Assembly (NCBI GenBank): GCA_021527695.1
Contig: JAKFAO010000011.1
Coordinates: forward strand, 496,001-560,000
Reading direction: 5' to 3'
Source of the DNA: Naematelia aurantialba
Taxonomy: Eukaryota; Basidiomycota; Tremellomycetes; Tremellales; Naemateliaceae
Length of the DNA stretch: 64,000 nt
The notes beneath the pieces are model-generated. The model worked only from the letters and a program-made list of their open reading frames with translations, was not told where the DNA came from and made no database searches. Made by a program: the position numbers and the translations under genes. Position 1 is the first letter of the stretch, and each line of letters opens with the position of its first letter. This document shows positions 46,145 through 58,607 of this stretch, piece after piece.

Positions 46145-48001
46145 ATGAGTGTGAATGGCACATCAGACACGCCCAAGGCCGATGAGCTGGAAGAGGTGAG
46201 CTACTTGTGCGGCGCCGAGCGGTGTCGAGGCTGACTCGCCACCTCTCGGTCGTAGCTGTTGCGTACGGTGGAAACCCTGATCATTCCCTATGTGCAAGCT
46301 GCTGAGCGGGACTCGCATGCCAAGCGGAGCAAGGGACACGCATTAGCTGCGGATGGCACGGCTCCGCGTACGGCACTGGTCGAGTCTCACCCTCCAGAAC
46401 AGCTCGGTGAGCTGTTGGCGCTGGATCTGCCCCGGGTCGGAGTGGGGAGGGAGGGGCTGGCAGAGGTCGTGGACAAGGTGTTGCGGTATAGCGTTAATAC
46501 GTGGGACGAGGGGTTCATGGACAAGCTGTACGCTTCGACCAATGCTGTGAGTGGAACGGCTGGTGTCTCTGTGGTGGCGCTAACGTGCGACGTGCGGCAG
46601 ATCGGGGTCGTCTCTGAGCTACTGCTCGCGGTGCTCAACACCAATGTGAGTCGGACTTGTCGCACGTCTGCGATATATGTCCTGGTTCGAGGCGAGGCAT
46701 GCCGGGGATGGGAGGTGGTAGGTGCTGACGCTTTCTGCAGGTCCACGTGTACCAGGTGTCGCCGGCGTTGACCATGATCGAGAAGTACACTGCTCTGCGG
46801 CTCGCTCGGCTGTTTGGTTTCTCCGGCCGCCATGCGGGGGGCATCTCGCAGCCGGGCGGGTCAGCGAGCAACGCGTCCAGCATTGTGATTGCGCGCAACA
46901 CGTTGTTCCCACGCACCAAGGAGCGCGGCCACGAGGGGCGGCGGTTCGTGCTGTTCACCTCTGCGCACGGGCACTACAGCGTCGAGAAGGCTGCGCAGAT
47001 GTTCGGCTTCGGCGCGGCGGCGGTGCGCGGCGTCCCCGTCGACGCGGCGGGGCGGATGGAGCCTGCGCGGCTGCGGGAGATGGTGCTGGCCGCGCGCGAG
47101 GCCGGCGAGGTCCCGTTCTACGTCAACGCCACGGCGGGGACGACCGTCATGGGCTCCTACGACCCGTTCGACGCCGTCGCCGACGTGTGCGCCGAGTTCG
47201 GCCTGTGGATGCACGTCGACGGCAGCTGGGGCGGCAGCGTCGTGTTCAACGACGCCATCAGCAAAGAGCGGCTGGCCGGCGCGCACCGCGCGCACAGCAT
47301 CGCCGTCACCCCGCACAAGATGCTCGGCGTGCCGATGACCTGCAGCTTCCTGCTGGGGAAGGATACGCGGCAGTTCTCGGCGGCCATGACGCTGCCGGCG
47401 GGGTAGTGAGTTGTCCCCCTCTCTTTCGCCCTTTCGCCTTTCCGCCTTTCCGCCTTTCCGCCTTTTCGCCATTACATTTCGCCACACTGGCTCACTGGCT
47501 CGCTGACCGCTGACCGCTGACCGCTGACCTTGACCCTCCAGCCTGTTCCACAACGACCCCTCTGGCGAGATGTACGACCTGGCCGACCTGACGCCGCAGT
47601 GCGGCCGGCGCGGCGACGCGCTCAAGCTCTTCCTCGCGTGGTCGTACTACGGCTCTGCGGGCTTCTCGTCCCGCGTCGCCGGCGCCTTTGCCCGCGCGGA
47701 AGAGCTGTACGGCCTGCTCGCGGCCGACGCGGCATTCGAGCTCGTGTCGCGCCGCCCGGTCCCGTGTCTCCAGGTCTGCTTCTACTTCCGCCCGTCGCCC
47801 GACGCCGAGCGCAACAGCCGCCGCACGGCAGAGATGACGGCGCGCCTCGTCCGTAAAGGCTGGATGCTCGACTACGCCCCCGGCGAGCGCGGCATGTTCT
47901 TCCGCGTCGTCGTCAATGCCGGACTGGGCGACGGCACCTGTGCAGCGCTCGTGGCGACGTTACGGGCGACCGGGGAGGAGCTCCTCAGCGAAGGTCTGTG
48001 A
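46145..48001 (+). CDS. Group II PLP-dependent decarboxylase (glutamate/cysteine-sulfinate decarboxylase-like)
   Basis: Five exons (46145-46195, 46256-46546, 46601-46645, 46741-47405, 47542-48001) give 503 aa. Conserved blocks: YSVNTWDEGFMDKLYAS, LLAVLNTNVHVYQVSPALT, GGISQPGGSASNASSI, FTSAHGHYSVEKAA, VNATAGTTVMGSYDPF, HVDGSWGGS, and the PLP lysine in VTPHKMLGVPMTCS. The order and spacing match GAD/CSAD/GADL1 enzymes, which decarboxylate acidic amino acids in the cytosol. The substrate cannot be told from sequence. The short N-terminus shows no targeting signal. Intron 47406-47541 has TTTCCGCC repeats and four CTGAC motifs at a 7-bp period. High-GC codon use suggests good expression. It is convergent with the chitin synthase gene. 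Confidence 0.92.
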
Positions 48002-48466
48002 GGCTGCCTCCGATCGGATAGCCACAGCTACTCAGGCAGCCACGCACTTAGCACATAGACACGTAGACAGAGAAGCGTGAGCAGGTGGACGCGTCAGCGC
48101 CGAGAAGCAAGAACCTGGCAGGCAGGTGAGGTGGCCGAGGATAACAGAGGACCGCCATACAGGCTGCAATATTGCCTGACGAACAGGGAGGGACGAGACG
48201 GGGATGGATCGTTCAGAACCAATGTAGACGCTGCCTGTAGGCACCTATGGAACGGCAGATGTCGGTTCCAAGAGGCGCCGCAAGACCAAACACAATGCTG
48301 CATGCAAGACGTCCCGGTGGGTGTGTAAATGCAAATCGTCCAGTCGTAAATCATCACTCCAATGATACACACAATGTCTGCTCCACGAAACCGCATTAAC
48401 TCCGCCTACCCCTCGAACCGTGCACGTCCCTGATGCACGCCTCACACCGTGCACGTCCCTCACGCG
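48002..48466. other. Convergent intergenic spacer
   Basis: 3' flanks of the decarboxylase and the chitin synthase. CCGTGCACGTCCCT occurs twice near 48418-48460. No gene seen. Confidence 0.6.
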
Positions 48467-48860
48467 TCACATCCTACAGCGAACATGGTATCGCGCACTA
48501 ACCTGGACTACATGTTAGCTTCTCCTACTGAGATCACAGGTCGAGGTGACTATTAGTCGATGGTGACAGATCAACGTACCAGCCAAGACCCGCTCGATTA
48601 TCCTGTTTATCGAGTCCTTCCTCGCAGCCAGCGAAGTCCTATACTCCTCCTCCAGCTGTTTTCGTACCCCCTTCTTGGTGAGATGGTCGAGATCCGCGCC
48701 ATCGCAGATCCGCCGGATAGACACTTCGAGCTGCGCATCAGTGATGCCCACCTCGCCCATGCCCATACTGAGCGGGTCGGTGCCGCTCGGCAACTCGGGG
48801 AGGAAGCTCGACGTCGGGCGGGACGCGGCTGCAGCAGAGTAACTGTAGCTCGATTGGCGT

Positions 48861-48911
<51 letters not shown>

Positions 48912-51900
48912 GCCTGAACTTGGGCTTGAGAACTCTCCATCGGAGGCTGGACGAACGAGTAGCTGGACGCTCGATGTTCAAACCCGGGTGGCGGCTGCGG
49001 TTGCATGGGTGGCATACCGGAAAGCGAGTAATTCGACGCGCGATACTCCATAGCTGGCTGATTGTACACTGATCCAGCGTACATGGATCGCGCATCGCCA
49101 TACACAGAGCGTCCGTCGTACATTGACCGATTATCAGTGGGAAGCAAGGCATGCGATCCCATCGGACTGCCCATCACTGTGTTACCGTATGGCAGACGAG
49201 GGGGCATGGGCATCTCGTAGCCCGATTGAGCGCGTGAGCGCCCCCCGATGTCCTGATACGAGACAGCTGGGGACAGACCGCGCTGACGCATCTGACCCTC
49301 GTCCCCGTCGTAGCCACCGTACGAGGACGGCGCGCGAGAGCCATATTCGTTCTTCGGCGGCATCCAGCTGCCCAGCGACTTGTTCGATTCCTGATCCCAC
49401 AGCTCGTTCCTGCGCCATTCAGCATGCATCTATGACTATCATGTGTTTGCAGAACTCACTCGTATTCGTTCCAGCTCTTCAACGGAATCGACCGAGGATC
49501 AAACTTGCCCTCGTCCTGAAGAGATCAGCCGAGGGAATTCAAGCCTCAGAACACCACACTCACATGAATGACAATCTTCTTTCCCCTTTCCCCGACGACT
49601 GCAGGAAATGCATCAGCGCCAAGGTCTCTGCAGACGTGGCCAACCGTTGGGGAGGAGGTGAAGATGCGAGACTCACCAAGTCTCGTGGAACCCCAACTGA
49701 AATCGTCCATCTTCCAGAACGAATACAGTGGCAAGAAGAAGGAGAACATCGGAATGGCGAGGATATAGACTGAACACCGTGTCAGCCCAACATATTCACT
49801 AACAGTTATACGCACAGATCATCCAAGCGATCATGTCCCAGCGTAGACGGAAGACGAAGATTAGGGCCTGGAGGCCGTAAACGGCAGCCAGCATGACGAT
49901 CGATAGTGTGGGGATCGTCGAGCCGTTATGCACCACTAGATAGATTAAGTATCCAATCTGCCCACGTCAGTGCATATACGTGAGAAAAAACAAGGGACAC
50001 AGTACTCACGTAGGCGACGGTGACTGGGGCGATGACGGTCGAGAGGAGGTCTATAAAGACGATGAAACGCATTGAGAAGCAGCAGAAACCACACAGCTGG
50101 TCCAAGAAGACCAGCTCGGCGAGATTATGGATAGTCGAATTGATCCACCTACGCCGTTGTGAGAGCAACACGCCCGCTTGATCGGGTGCAACCGTCTCTG
50201 CGTGAGCGTCTCTGACAAACTTGGTCTTGTACGTCGGGAAGTGCTTGAGAACAAGGGTGGTGAGGTACCGATCTTCGCCTAGGTGAAGCAGGTTCTTGAG
50301 GTGCAGTGTGTCGACCCGGTTCTCCGAGTAGTCGTGGATGATCTGATTGGAGACGAAGAGTGGTTTGTGAGTGTCTGGCGTGCGGAGGCGGTACATTGAG
50401 AAACAGCCGGGAAGACAGGTGATCGAGCCGAACAGGCTCTCAAAAGCCTTGGCGAGGTGGTGCGAGATGAAGTACTCGTACACTTGGGACATGGTGACAA
50501 TCGACTGCTTGGCATTGGCAATGGACGTCTCGCCACAGACGCCAATGATCTTTTTGTCGTGCATCATCCTGTGTGAGTCCGTGTGAGCGTGCACTAGCAC
50601 GTTTGCGGACTCGTGGAAGATAAACTTACGCCGACACAAGGCGGTTCAGTGACATCTCCTCGACCGTCGTATCTGCATCCACTTGGAGGAGATACTCGTA
50701 AAAGCTCGGATTGACGCCAATGACATTCTTGATCTGGTGATACATCTCCAGCTCGAGTGGGTTCATTGGGGCATTGAAGTGTACCTGACTGTGTCAGCTC
50801 CGTCCTCACTCGTCCCATTCACTCGTCCCAGGGGGAGTGCCTGTCGATGCCAGGCGAGTTCATTCCGATACCAGAAGGAATCGACGCGATCGAGGACATA
50901 GAGAAAACAGAGGGTAATTGACATACCTTGTTCAAAAAGTGCATAATGACCATTTGCGAGTCTCTCTTCCCTCTGTTACCCGGCTTGGGACTTTCAGTCG
51001 GTTTGCCAACCTTGACCACGACGAGATACGGCACGACATGCCCTGCACACTCGTACAGCCCCGCATAAACTTTACCCATATTATGTTGCTTTGCGCCTTC
51101 GCCCAGCGACTGGAAGCTGAGTGGTTCAGGGTCGGCATGGGGATCGACCCCCAAGATATCCAGGACGATAGCGGGCGTTGCCTTGTCGTTACCGAACCCT
51201 TTGATGTTGCCGTCACAGATGATCAGGAGGAGTTTGCGCTTATCGTCGTATTTTAGCCGCACGAGGGAATCGATGGTCCGACGCAACGAATCCTCGCTTT
51301 CAGTGTAACACGGTACTTGGCAGATGATGAATTTGTCGTGATTCTCCGGCGCACGGGACGAGCCGAAATGCAATGCCGCGAGAAACTTGAAACCGATGAC
51401 CGCTACCATGATACACGAAAGCGCTAGGAGGATGTAGGTCGAAAACTGACATTGTGGTGAATCCCGAGTATCGACCTTCCCAATGATGAAGAGATTCCGG
51501 AGACACGTCTTTTGTCGCTCTACAACATCGCTGCCGATGGTCGACGACAGCCCGTCAAGGAGGTCGGTGATGTCCTTGCCCGAGTTGTACGTGAACAACG
51601 AGACGACATCCCCTGACATGAACTGCCGATCCGCTTGGTCTTGCGCAGTGAGGTTGTACCCATTTGGACCCTGCAAGCCGCCACCGTTTTGCTGGATGTA
51701 CGTCGTAAGTTCGTACACGAGATCATCGTAAATCGCCACTGCTCGGCCGCTTGATGCCATGTTCTTGATGTCCTTCTTCGTGTACCCCATGAATCCCGTC
51801 CTGAAGCGGTACCGCATCATGATCATTTGCTCAGCGTACCAATCTGGCCGCGAATCGTTGGTGAATGCCCGGAAGTCGTGGTACTTTGTATTAGGGTCTG

Positions 51901-54900
51901 ACCGGTTCGTCGAGTCGAGCGTAACGTACGGACTGATAGAGCCTGTCGTCCCCTGGCATAGCGCTGAGACCTGCACAGGGAATAGATCACTGGCATCGAG
52001 GCCGCCATACTGCATGATCGACTTTGTAGGGACGACCGAGACCGCCGTGAGGTGTGTGGGTGCAAATGTCGAGAGATCGAATACCTCCCCTCGAATGGCA
52101 ACGAAGGCATTGTTAGGGTCGTCTTGGAAATTATGACTCGCCAGCTCGCTCGACGAATAGACGTGCTGGGTCGGACAGATGAGATTGCCAAGGATCGCAA
52201 TGACGAAGACCGTGCAGCCGCAGACAAACCAGATGATCAGGTTGATGGTCAACTTTTCTCGCCAGGCTTGTCGGATATCCTGCCGCTTCATCCCGCCGAC
52301 TTTGGAAAGGAGGAAACCGGGTATCCAGAACGTCAAGATCCGACAAAGCCAGACCCAACGTCGGCGACCCAGTGATTCCTTGTACTCTTCTTGGATCTCG
52401 CCATCTTGCGGTTCAGCATCCAGCGGGTCCTTCTCGTCTTTGGCATCAAAATCGCGGAACATGTTCCGCGAGGGCGCATACGTCTCAGTACCGACGATGG
52501 AATTGGTATCCCCAAACTGGCTACCGCCGATCTGGCTAGGTGCAAACCCACGAGGCTCTTCAAAGTCGTCGGACGAATCTTGTCGGAAGGGCTGGGCATG
52601 TTGAACGAGCGGCAAGGCAGCGGTCGAGCCTTCACGGTCGTATGGATCATTGTATCCGAGGGCAGGCGAGTTGGCCGGCGACCCGTCGCGCATATACGGC
52701 GAAAACGGATCCAGTTTGTCTTTCTCGTCTAGCATTTCCACTTCGTCTGCTCGATGATGATTGAGGTGTTCCTCGTCTTCCGCCCGTAGACGATCTTCGA
52801 ACCGATGGAACACATAGTGCGACAGGAATACCTGTCATCAGACACCGTCCGACAGAGACACTTACTCTATTGGTACCGATGGCCATCTGGTCATCGCCCA
52901 GCTTCAGAACTCGCTTCAAGTCTTGCAGTCTGTCGACATATGCTGGCCCCTCGAGAATACCTCTGACGGAGAACTCCTCGGCATACCGTTCGCATGCTTC
53001 CGCATGAGTCATTCGGACTTCGTAATTCGTCTGCATGCGAAGGGCCATCTCGGTCAGTCCTAGACTTCGGATCTGCGCTTTGACGCTCCTCGTCTCGACC
53101 TGTGAGGGGATCTGCGAGTCGTTGGGCCTCAGACAAAAGACAAACCACGGTTGTGCTTGATCAAATGTTGCTAGCAGGGTTTGCAGCGCTGACCAGTGCT
53201 GACCTGCAACGCATTGCAACTCCCGGCCGACAGCGGCGTCATTGCCACCTCCCACTTCGTCATCCTCATCGTCGTCTGCAGGCTCTTCACTGACCACCGC
53301 CAGCTTTCTCCCCTTCTTCCTCCGTGTCGACGGCGCTCGCATCGGCCGGACCGGCTGCTGAACCGCGACGATTGTCTCATCGTTTCTCGGATGTGCTTGA
53401 GTGGTGATCGATTTGTTGGTGAATAAGCCTTTGATGAAGGGATTGTTGGATCCTTGAGTCTCGCCGGTCGCTGAAGCACCAGTACTGCTGCCGCGGAGAA
53501 GGCGTAAGACATCCGAGCCAGTCTCATTTGCATTCCTCTCGAGAAAGTTTTCCGCCGAATATGTCACCGAGCCGTTGTAATGGTTGACGGTGAACGATGA
53601 AGCATTGTTACTGGTGGACAACGATCCGTGCCCATGGTACCGTTTTGAAATGGCTTCGAGGAAGCTAGATTCGGAGCGCTTCTTTGATGCCTGATCATCG
53701 GCGATTCGTATGAGACCGGCCCTAGAATCGGAGAGCATCTTGAGGCATTCTGTATTGTCAAAGTAGGGCATCCGGGACAAGGGCAGTTTCTCTTTGCTTG
53801 CTTCTTCGAGGGGAACCTCGTGGATTCGTTGCAACGTCCAGTTGTGCAGTTTCTCATTCGCAAAGTTGAAACAGAATTGATCGATAGAGTTGACGCCGTG
53901 CATTGGGCCGGCATTGTTCTGAGAGCCAGGAAGGTCGAGAATGGCGATGAACGACCCGAACGAGTCTTTACAGAGCTTCTGGTTGATGTGCTCATTGAGC
54001 CACGAGAAGAGCAGTGAATAGAGGGTACGTGCGAGCTCGTCGCGGACTTGCTCGGCCTGCTCAGTATCGAGAAACGTGGTGCATACTTCCTTGCGCATAA
54101 GGATCGTCTTGAATGAGAACAGCTCGCCGAGCGCTTCCTGCGACACTCCAAGGAATTCGGCGACTGTGGTGAGCACGTCGTAATTGCTGACCACGGCGCC
54201 TTCGTGCCTCTCGCCTCCTTCTGAAAAATTGAGGTTGCCGATATGGAGGATGGTAGCCAGCAGCTGGCATACCTGAGCGACGAGCCGCGTCGACATGCCG
54301 ACCGCCTTGAACGCCTGCTTGAGCTGCTCAAAGCGCTGCCGATCGTCGGCGCCTTGCCGCCGCACTCTACACTGGAGATAGCGGTACTCGTTAACCCCGC
54401 CGAGCTTGAGGTGAGATCTTTCGTCCCCCGTTACCCCGGAGACGAGGTAGTAGAATATATGGAAGTTGCGCTCTCCGCTTGCAGGGGGCTGGGACACGCG
54501 CGAGCGCTCAAAGTAGTATTCGATCGTCTTGAGGCCATCGAGCCGCCCACGATCGTTGAATTGCAGCTCGGTGTAGTTGCCGAACCGCGAAGCATTGTCA
54601 TTTGTCAGCGTGTGCGCATTCCCGAACGCTTCCAGAATGAACTGCCATCCCGTCAGCTACCTTGAGGGCGTCATCTCTGTGCGTACTTGTGCGTTTGCAA
54701 TCTGTCCTCCGACTTTGTATCCCTTCTTGCCGGCCGGTGCGACGCTGACCTCTGAGATCGCCTTGATGGCTAGCCGTCGCATCTCAGACTTGCCGGAACC
54801 CATCGCACCGCTGCTCATCGTGCCAATCAGCAATGGCACTGCTAGATTGTGAGGCGTGAAGGGCGCACCTCATGAGCATGATCTGGTCCTGTCTTGTGCG

Positions 54901-55285
54901 CTTCATGTTGTAGTACGCGCTCAGGGCTAGGCGAAAGACGTGTGGGTTTGCACCGTCCCTGCCTTGTCCGTCACCGGCGGTGCGCGACACATCGTCGTCT
55001 GCCGAGCTCCGATGGTACTCTGCGACATAGTCTTGCAGGGACGAGTCACCGTTGATGGGGAGGTAGGTATGCGGGTTCACAGAGACGAGGGCGGAAGCAG
55101 ACAACGACGTGTAAGGGTGTGACGCGAGGAATCGTTCCCGCAATGCCGCGAGAATGGTGTCTTCAGCGATCGTAGGTAGGGCACTGTAGACAGTCAGCAC
55201 ATCAAGCTCATCATCCCCGCTGTTTTCTGTGCCAGGAAGGCGATGCATACCAGAGATCCGAGATACTTTCAAAGCGAGACGACAT
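48467..55285 (-). CDS. Class V chitin synthase with N-terminal myosin motor and DEK C-terminal domain
   Basis: Thirteen exons (55285-55251, 55183-54869, 54810-54687, 54641-52866, 52831-50927, 50784-50630, 50568-50010, 49957-49816, 49769-49677, 49598-49564, 49515-49460, 49409-48580, 48507-48467) give 2021 aa. The myosin-like head begins [18 protein letters not shown] and has a P-loop GAMGSGKSE near 118-126 and [12 protein letters not shown] cytochrome-b5-like and membrane region ([22 protein letters not shown]) follows. The glycosyltransferase domain carries [19 protein letters not shown] and [10 protein letters not shown]-terminal helices follow ([23 protein letters not shown]), then a Tyr/Ser/Gln-rich tail with a Q18 run and a DEK_C domain ([19 protein letters not shown]). 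It makes cell-wall chitin at the plasma membrane. The last exon and stop are less certain; without the last intron the frame ends at 48515. Confidence 0.95.
48856..48912. repeat. In-frame CAG/CAA run (poly-Gln) in chitin synthase tail
   Basis: GTTGCT/GTTGCTG repeats on the + strand encode about 18 consecutive Gln in the disordered region before the DEK_C domain. Confidence 0.9.
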
Positions 55286-56148
55286 GCGGGATTGCGAAGG
55301 ACCCGCCGCGTTGACGCTCGAAAACGACATGACGCACAACACTCTCCAACCACTACACACCGTGGTGATCGATCACACGAGGAGCTTGGAGAGAGTGAGC
55401 GCTCTAGGCTCAGCGAGGTTGGGCCGCCCTGGCTGTCGGGACAAAGTGACACGTCCGCCTGGTGAATTGCTAGCTGATACGGAATGGAAAGACAAACGAC
55501 AAAAGAGTCAAAGGAACGGGAACGGACGAGAAAACCGGCCATAACGTGCGAACCGAGGCTGTGCGCCCGAGAGGAAACGCCGTCGTCCAGCCTTGTCCCA
55601 CTTGGGTTTTGTTTGGCAGCATGGTTATTTACGGTACACAACTATATGCTCTCTGTGGTAGGTGAGGATGAGATCGCTGGACAGAGTAGAGCCGTGTATG
55701 CATTCATCAATTCACGATATACAACTCGAGGCAGGCGTCGGAAACGATTTCCAAACCCTCACTTGCCAGTAGAACTCTGAAACCAAAGGAGACCCCAGCC
55801 GATTTCAGGGTTGAGAGAACACGTGCCAGCAGAATGTGAATATCAGATGGCAGCCGTGGAATGACGTGTCGCAGCGTGCGAAAGGGCCAGAGGTGGGCAG
55901 TAAGTAGGATGACAGGACATGTAGCAGGGCGGTAGTAGTGACGCCTGCATTGCCGCTCTAAAAATTCCCAGTATCGCAACCCCACTCAACGAGGAAGAAA
56001 CGGCAACTGTAGATGGTGGACATTTGACCGGTGCATAGCACAATGGAAGCAGGTGCCACCGCCCGGAACAGAAGTTACTTCATGCATCTCATCTCGTCAT
56101 CTCAAAGCAGCCACGGGAGACCCTAAAGCCCAGGCGAAGGCCAGCAGC
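55286..56148. other. Chitin synthase upstream region and HSP12 3' flank
   Basis: No gene seen. The region directly 5' of the chitin synthase start is the presumed promoter. No strong motif was recognised. Confidence 0.5.
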
Positions 56149-56728
56149 TTAGGCAAGATCGCGGTTCTTGTTGTCACCAGTCACTGCAAGACTCAGCGTC
56201 GTGCGAGGGGACGAGTCAAGTCAAGAGAAAGACTAACCGGCGTCACCGACCTTCTGGGTGGTGGACTTCTCCTCCTGGGGCTGGACGGCCGAGGCGACGC
56301 TGCGGGATGTTAGCGCTGGGTGACGGGAATGGCAGGAGGCAACAAGGAATGAGGTGGGCAAATTGGCGCGTAGGCTGGTGGGCGGCATGGCAGGTCTTGG
56401 AGGGAAGGAAAGGTTTATTCTAGAATGGAAGGCAAGAGAAGAAGGAACGAAGGGAGAAAGGTAAGGAGGTACGATGGTGTGCCGCGACGAGTGACGAAGC
56501 GCTGGAAGAAACCAAACTCACGAGTCAAGGGTGCCCTTGACGTAGTCGGAGGCCTGCTCAACGTAGCTGCGCCGGGTCAGCTGGGAGCAAAGAATGCAAT
56601 TTTAAACTCACGACTTCTCAGAGTCGGGCTTTGCGGCAGAGCCGACTTTGTCGGTGAAGGACTGGCGGCCCTGACAGAAGTCAGCGGGGACCTGGCAGCA
56701 AAGACGGTGTACTCACGGCGTCGGACAT
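56149..56728 (-). CDS. HSP12: HSP12/WH11 small stress protein
   Basis: Five exons (56728-56717, 56670-56612, 56566-56522, 56299-56238, 56183-56149) give 70 aa. It begins MSDAGRQSFTDKVGSAAKPDS, continues SYVEQASDYVKGTLDS and ends TTQKVGDAVTGDNKNRDLA, the full HSP9/HSP12 pattern. The family is natively unfolded, binds membranes and accumulates under heat, osmotic stress and stationary phase. Four introns interrupt a 213-nt coding sequence, all with CTGAC or CTAAC branch sites. The upstream region has a TATA box and stress motifs. The assignment is firm because all five pieces match the family in order. Confidence 0.93.
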
Positions 56729-57766
56729 TGTGATGTGTGGTTTGTGGTTTGGGTAGTAGTGGTGGTAGTAGAGGTGTTTAAAGTGGTTGCGATGTGGATG
56801 AAGAGAAGAGAAGACGGACGGGGTTAGTCGCGAGGTTATATATCCATTCTCGAAAGCGGCCACGACATCAGGGGGGGGGGCAAGCAAAGCTGCACATGAC
56901 GTCGTGAAAGTGAGCGGTGGTCGCGTTAGCTCCCACTGAAAACCGTTCAGACCCTGAAGTGTCATTTATCCCCCCTGTCACGACTTCTCCTCTCCTGCCT
57001 GGGATCGTCTTGCATGAGGAAAGAATGACGACATGGCATTTGGGGACTCCGGTTAATGACTACCCGCCTCCGTTTCTTCTGGAATCGCGCGAAACACCGT
57101 GCTCGTGCGTGACAGGGGGGTTCGTCGAGCACGCAAAGAAGACATGATAGGGGTGGCGGGAAGCGTCAGGTGACGTAGTGCCGCAAGTCAGGTACAACCT
57201 AACTGAAACCTCCAGGTGGCGTCGTTCCATACGCAGACGAGCACGACTGCCAACGTGCTCGCTTACAGTCGTGCTCCGCTAGTGGACCACTGAATCTGGT
57301 GCAATCCAGCTCAATCACGCCGGCCGAAAGTGGTGGCACTGTTGGATGTTTGGGAGACCATTGATGCCACGACACATGGGCACCTTTGAGGCACGCAACG
57401 AAACGCACAAAGGAGGGTCGTGAAAGTGGGAGGGAAAGGAATTTGATCAGGGGCCAGGCATGTGTTTACCTGACACGATGACTTGGACATGAGATCGAAG
57501 ATCACACGTGGTGATTTCCGTTCCACTTGCGAGTCACTCGGTTGGCGGGGCTCGCCAAACATTCTCCCTGGACCTAGCCATTAGCTCCAGACTCGACTCT
57601 GAGATACTCCAGGTGAAGAGCGACGGAAGAAGATCAAGCGAGTGCGACCCAAGGTGAGCCGACATCGTCCCGCATCCCTCCATGTGAGCCGGAGCTCATC
57701 TGACAGCTCATCTGCCTGGCGTGGTGAGCCGTACTTCTGAGTAGTGGGCTGTGGTGCAGAGCTCAG
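56729..57766. promoter_or_regulatory. HSP12 promoter with TATA, HSE-like and STRE-like motifs
   Basis: For the minus-strand HSP12 gene: TATATA near 56837-56843, about 110 bases upstream of the ATG; TTCTCGAA at 56847-56854 (TTCnnGAA, heat-shock element units); AGGGG/CCCCT at about 56870, 56972, 57114 and 57149. A G10 run lies at 56871. 57200-57766 holds no recognisable gene. Confidence 0.5.
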
Positions 57767-58051
57767 TTGAGGATACTGAGAGAAGAGCACAGTAAGCGGC
57801 GAAAGACGAAATACGACAGGGCGCTACTGTGTTCGCCTTGTGTGGTTCGCGGTGAACAAGATGCATGCGAGTACGAGCTGGGTATGGAGCCGCAGCCTCG
57901 ATCGGCCCACATGTCCAGCGAGTACATGGAGCTCGAAGAAAGGCCGGAATATCTGGAATCGGTGTCTGCATCTGCCGGTCAACAAGATGGCGCAACGGGC
58001 GTGACGGCCGGGCCCAGTACCCTCGCTCCCCCAAGTACCCAGTTACAGTAA
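57767..58051 (+). pseudogene. Decayed Zn2Cys6 transcription-factor relic
   Basis: The frame reads KRRKTKYDRALLCSPCVVRG then EQDACEYE, followed by ELEERPEYLES. That is the second half of a fungal Zn(II)2Cys6 cluster plus the start of the coiled-coil linker. The last three cysteines are present, but the position of the third is Tyr (TAC), the second is Ser (AGT), and no first cysteine is visible. There is no ATG in frame ahead of it, and the frame ends after about 95 codons with no downstream fungal_trans domain found. I read it as a relic or an isolated exon of a broken gene. A rearranged but living gene is less likely given the missing zinc ligands. Confidence 0.55.
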
Positions 58052-58607
58052 AGACGCCGCCGCTGCTGCCTCTGCTCTGCCACTCCCTGCTGGCCGCGAC
58101 TATACCGTCAAGCTCGTTCGTGGCAGCCCCGGCGGACACTTGTCGACTGCCTTTGGTGCCACATGCCACGTTGGACATCCACCCCGCCTGCAAAGGACTG
58201 CCAGCCACCCGGGAAGTCTAAGCGTCGCTCCCGGCGACCAGAGCAGAGACCCGAGCGCAGTGTGTCAGCTTATCATCTGCACCACGACAGCGCAGTCCAA
58301 GGCCGTCAAAGTGGTCCAAGCTCGCGCCATGTACGAATTGGGGTTGCGGTTGAGGGGGTGCTGGACCTCTTAAGGCGTCGAGCAGGTCGAGACCCCGCTT
58401 CTCAACTGTTCTTCCCTCTCTTGCGACCATCTCTTCTTCACTCGCACTCTGACCCCACAGTGAGTTTGCAATACCGAATCCGTGGCTCTGTACTAGGCAT
58501 TTCATCGTACTTCGAGCCCCGAGCCGATCTCCTTCTCGTAGGTCGAATCATTAAACCGAGCTTATCGTGACCAGGCTGGCCCTCGACGTGTCTCAGGCTG
58601 GTGAGCG
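58052..58607. other. Region between the relic and the SANT-like gene
   Basis: Open frames occur but have no family resemblance. It may contain further decayed sequence of the Zn2Cys6 gene and the promoter of the next gene. Confidence 0.4.
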
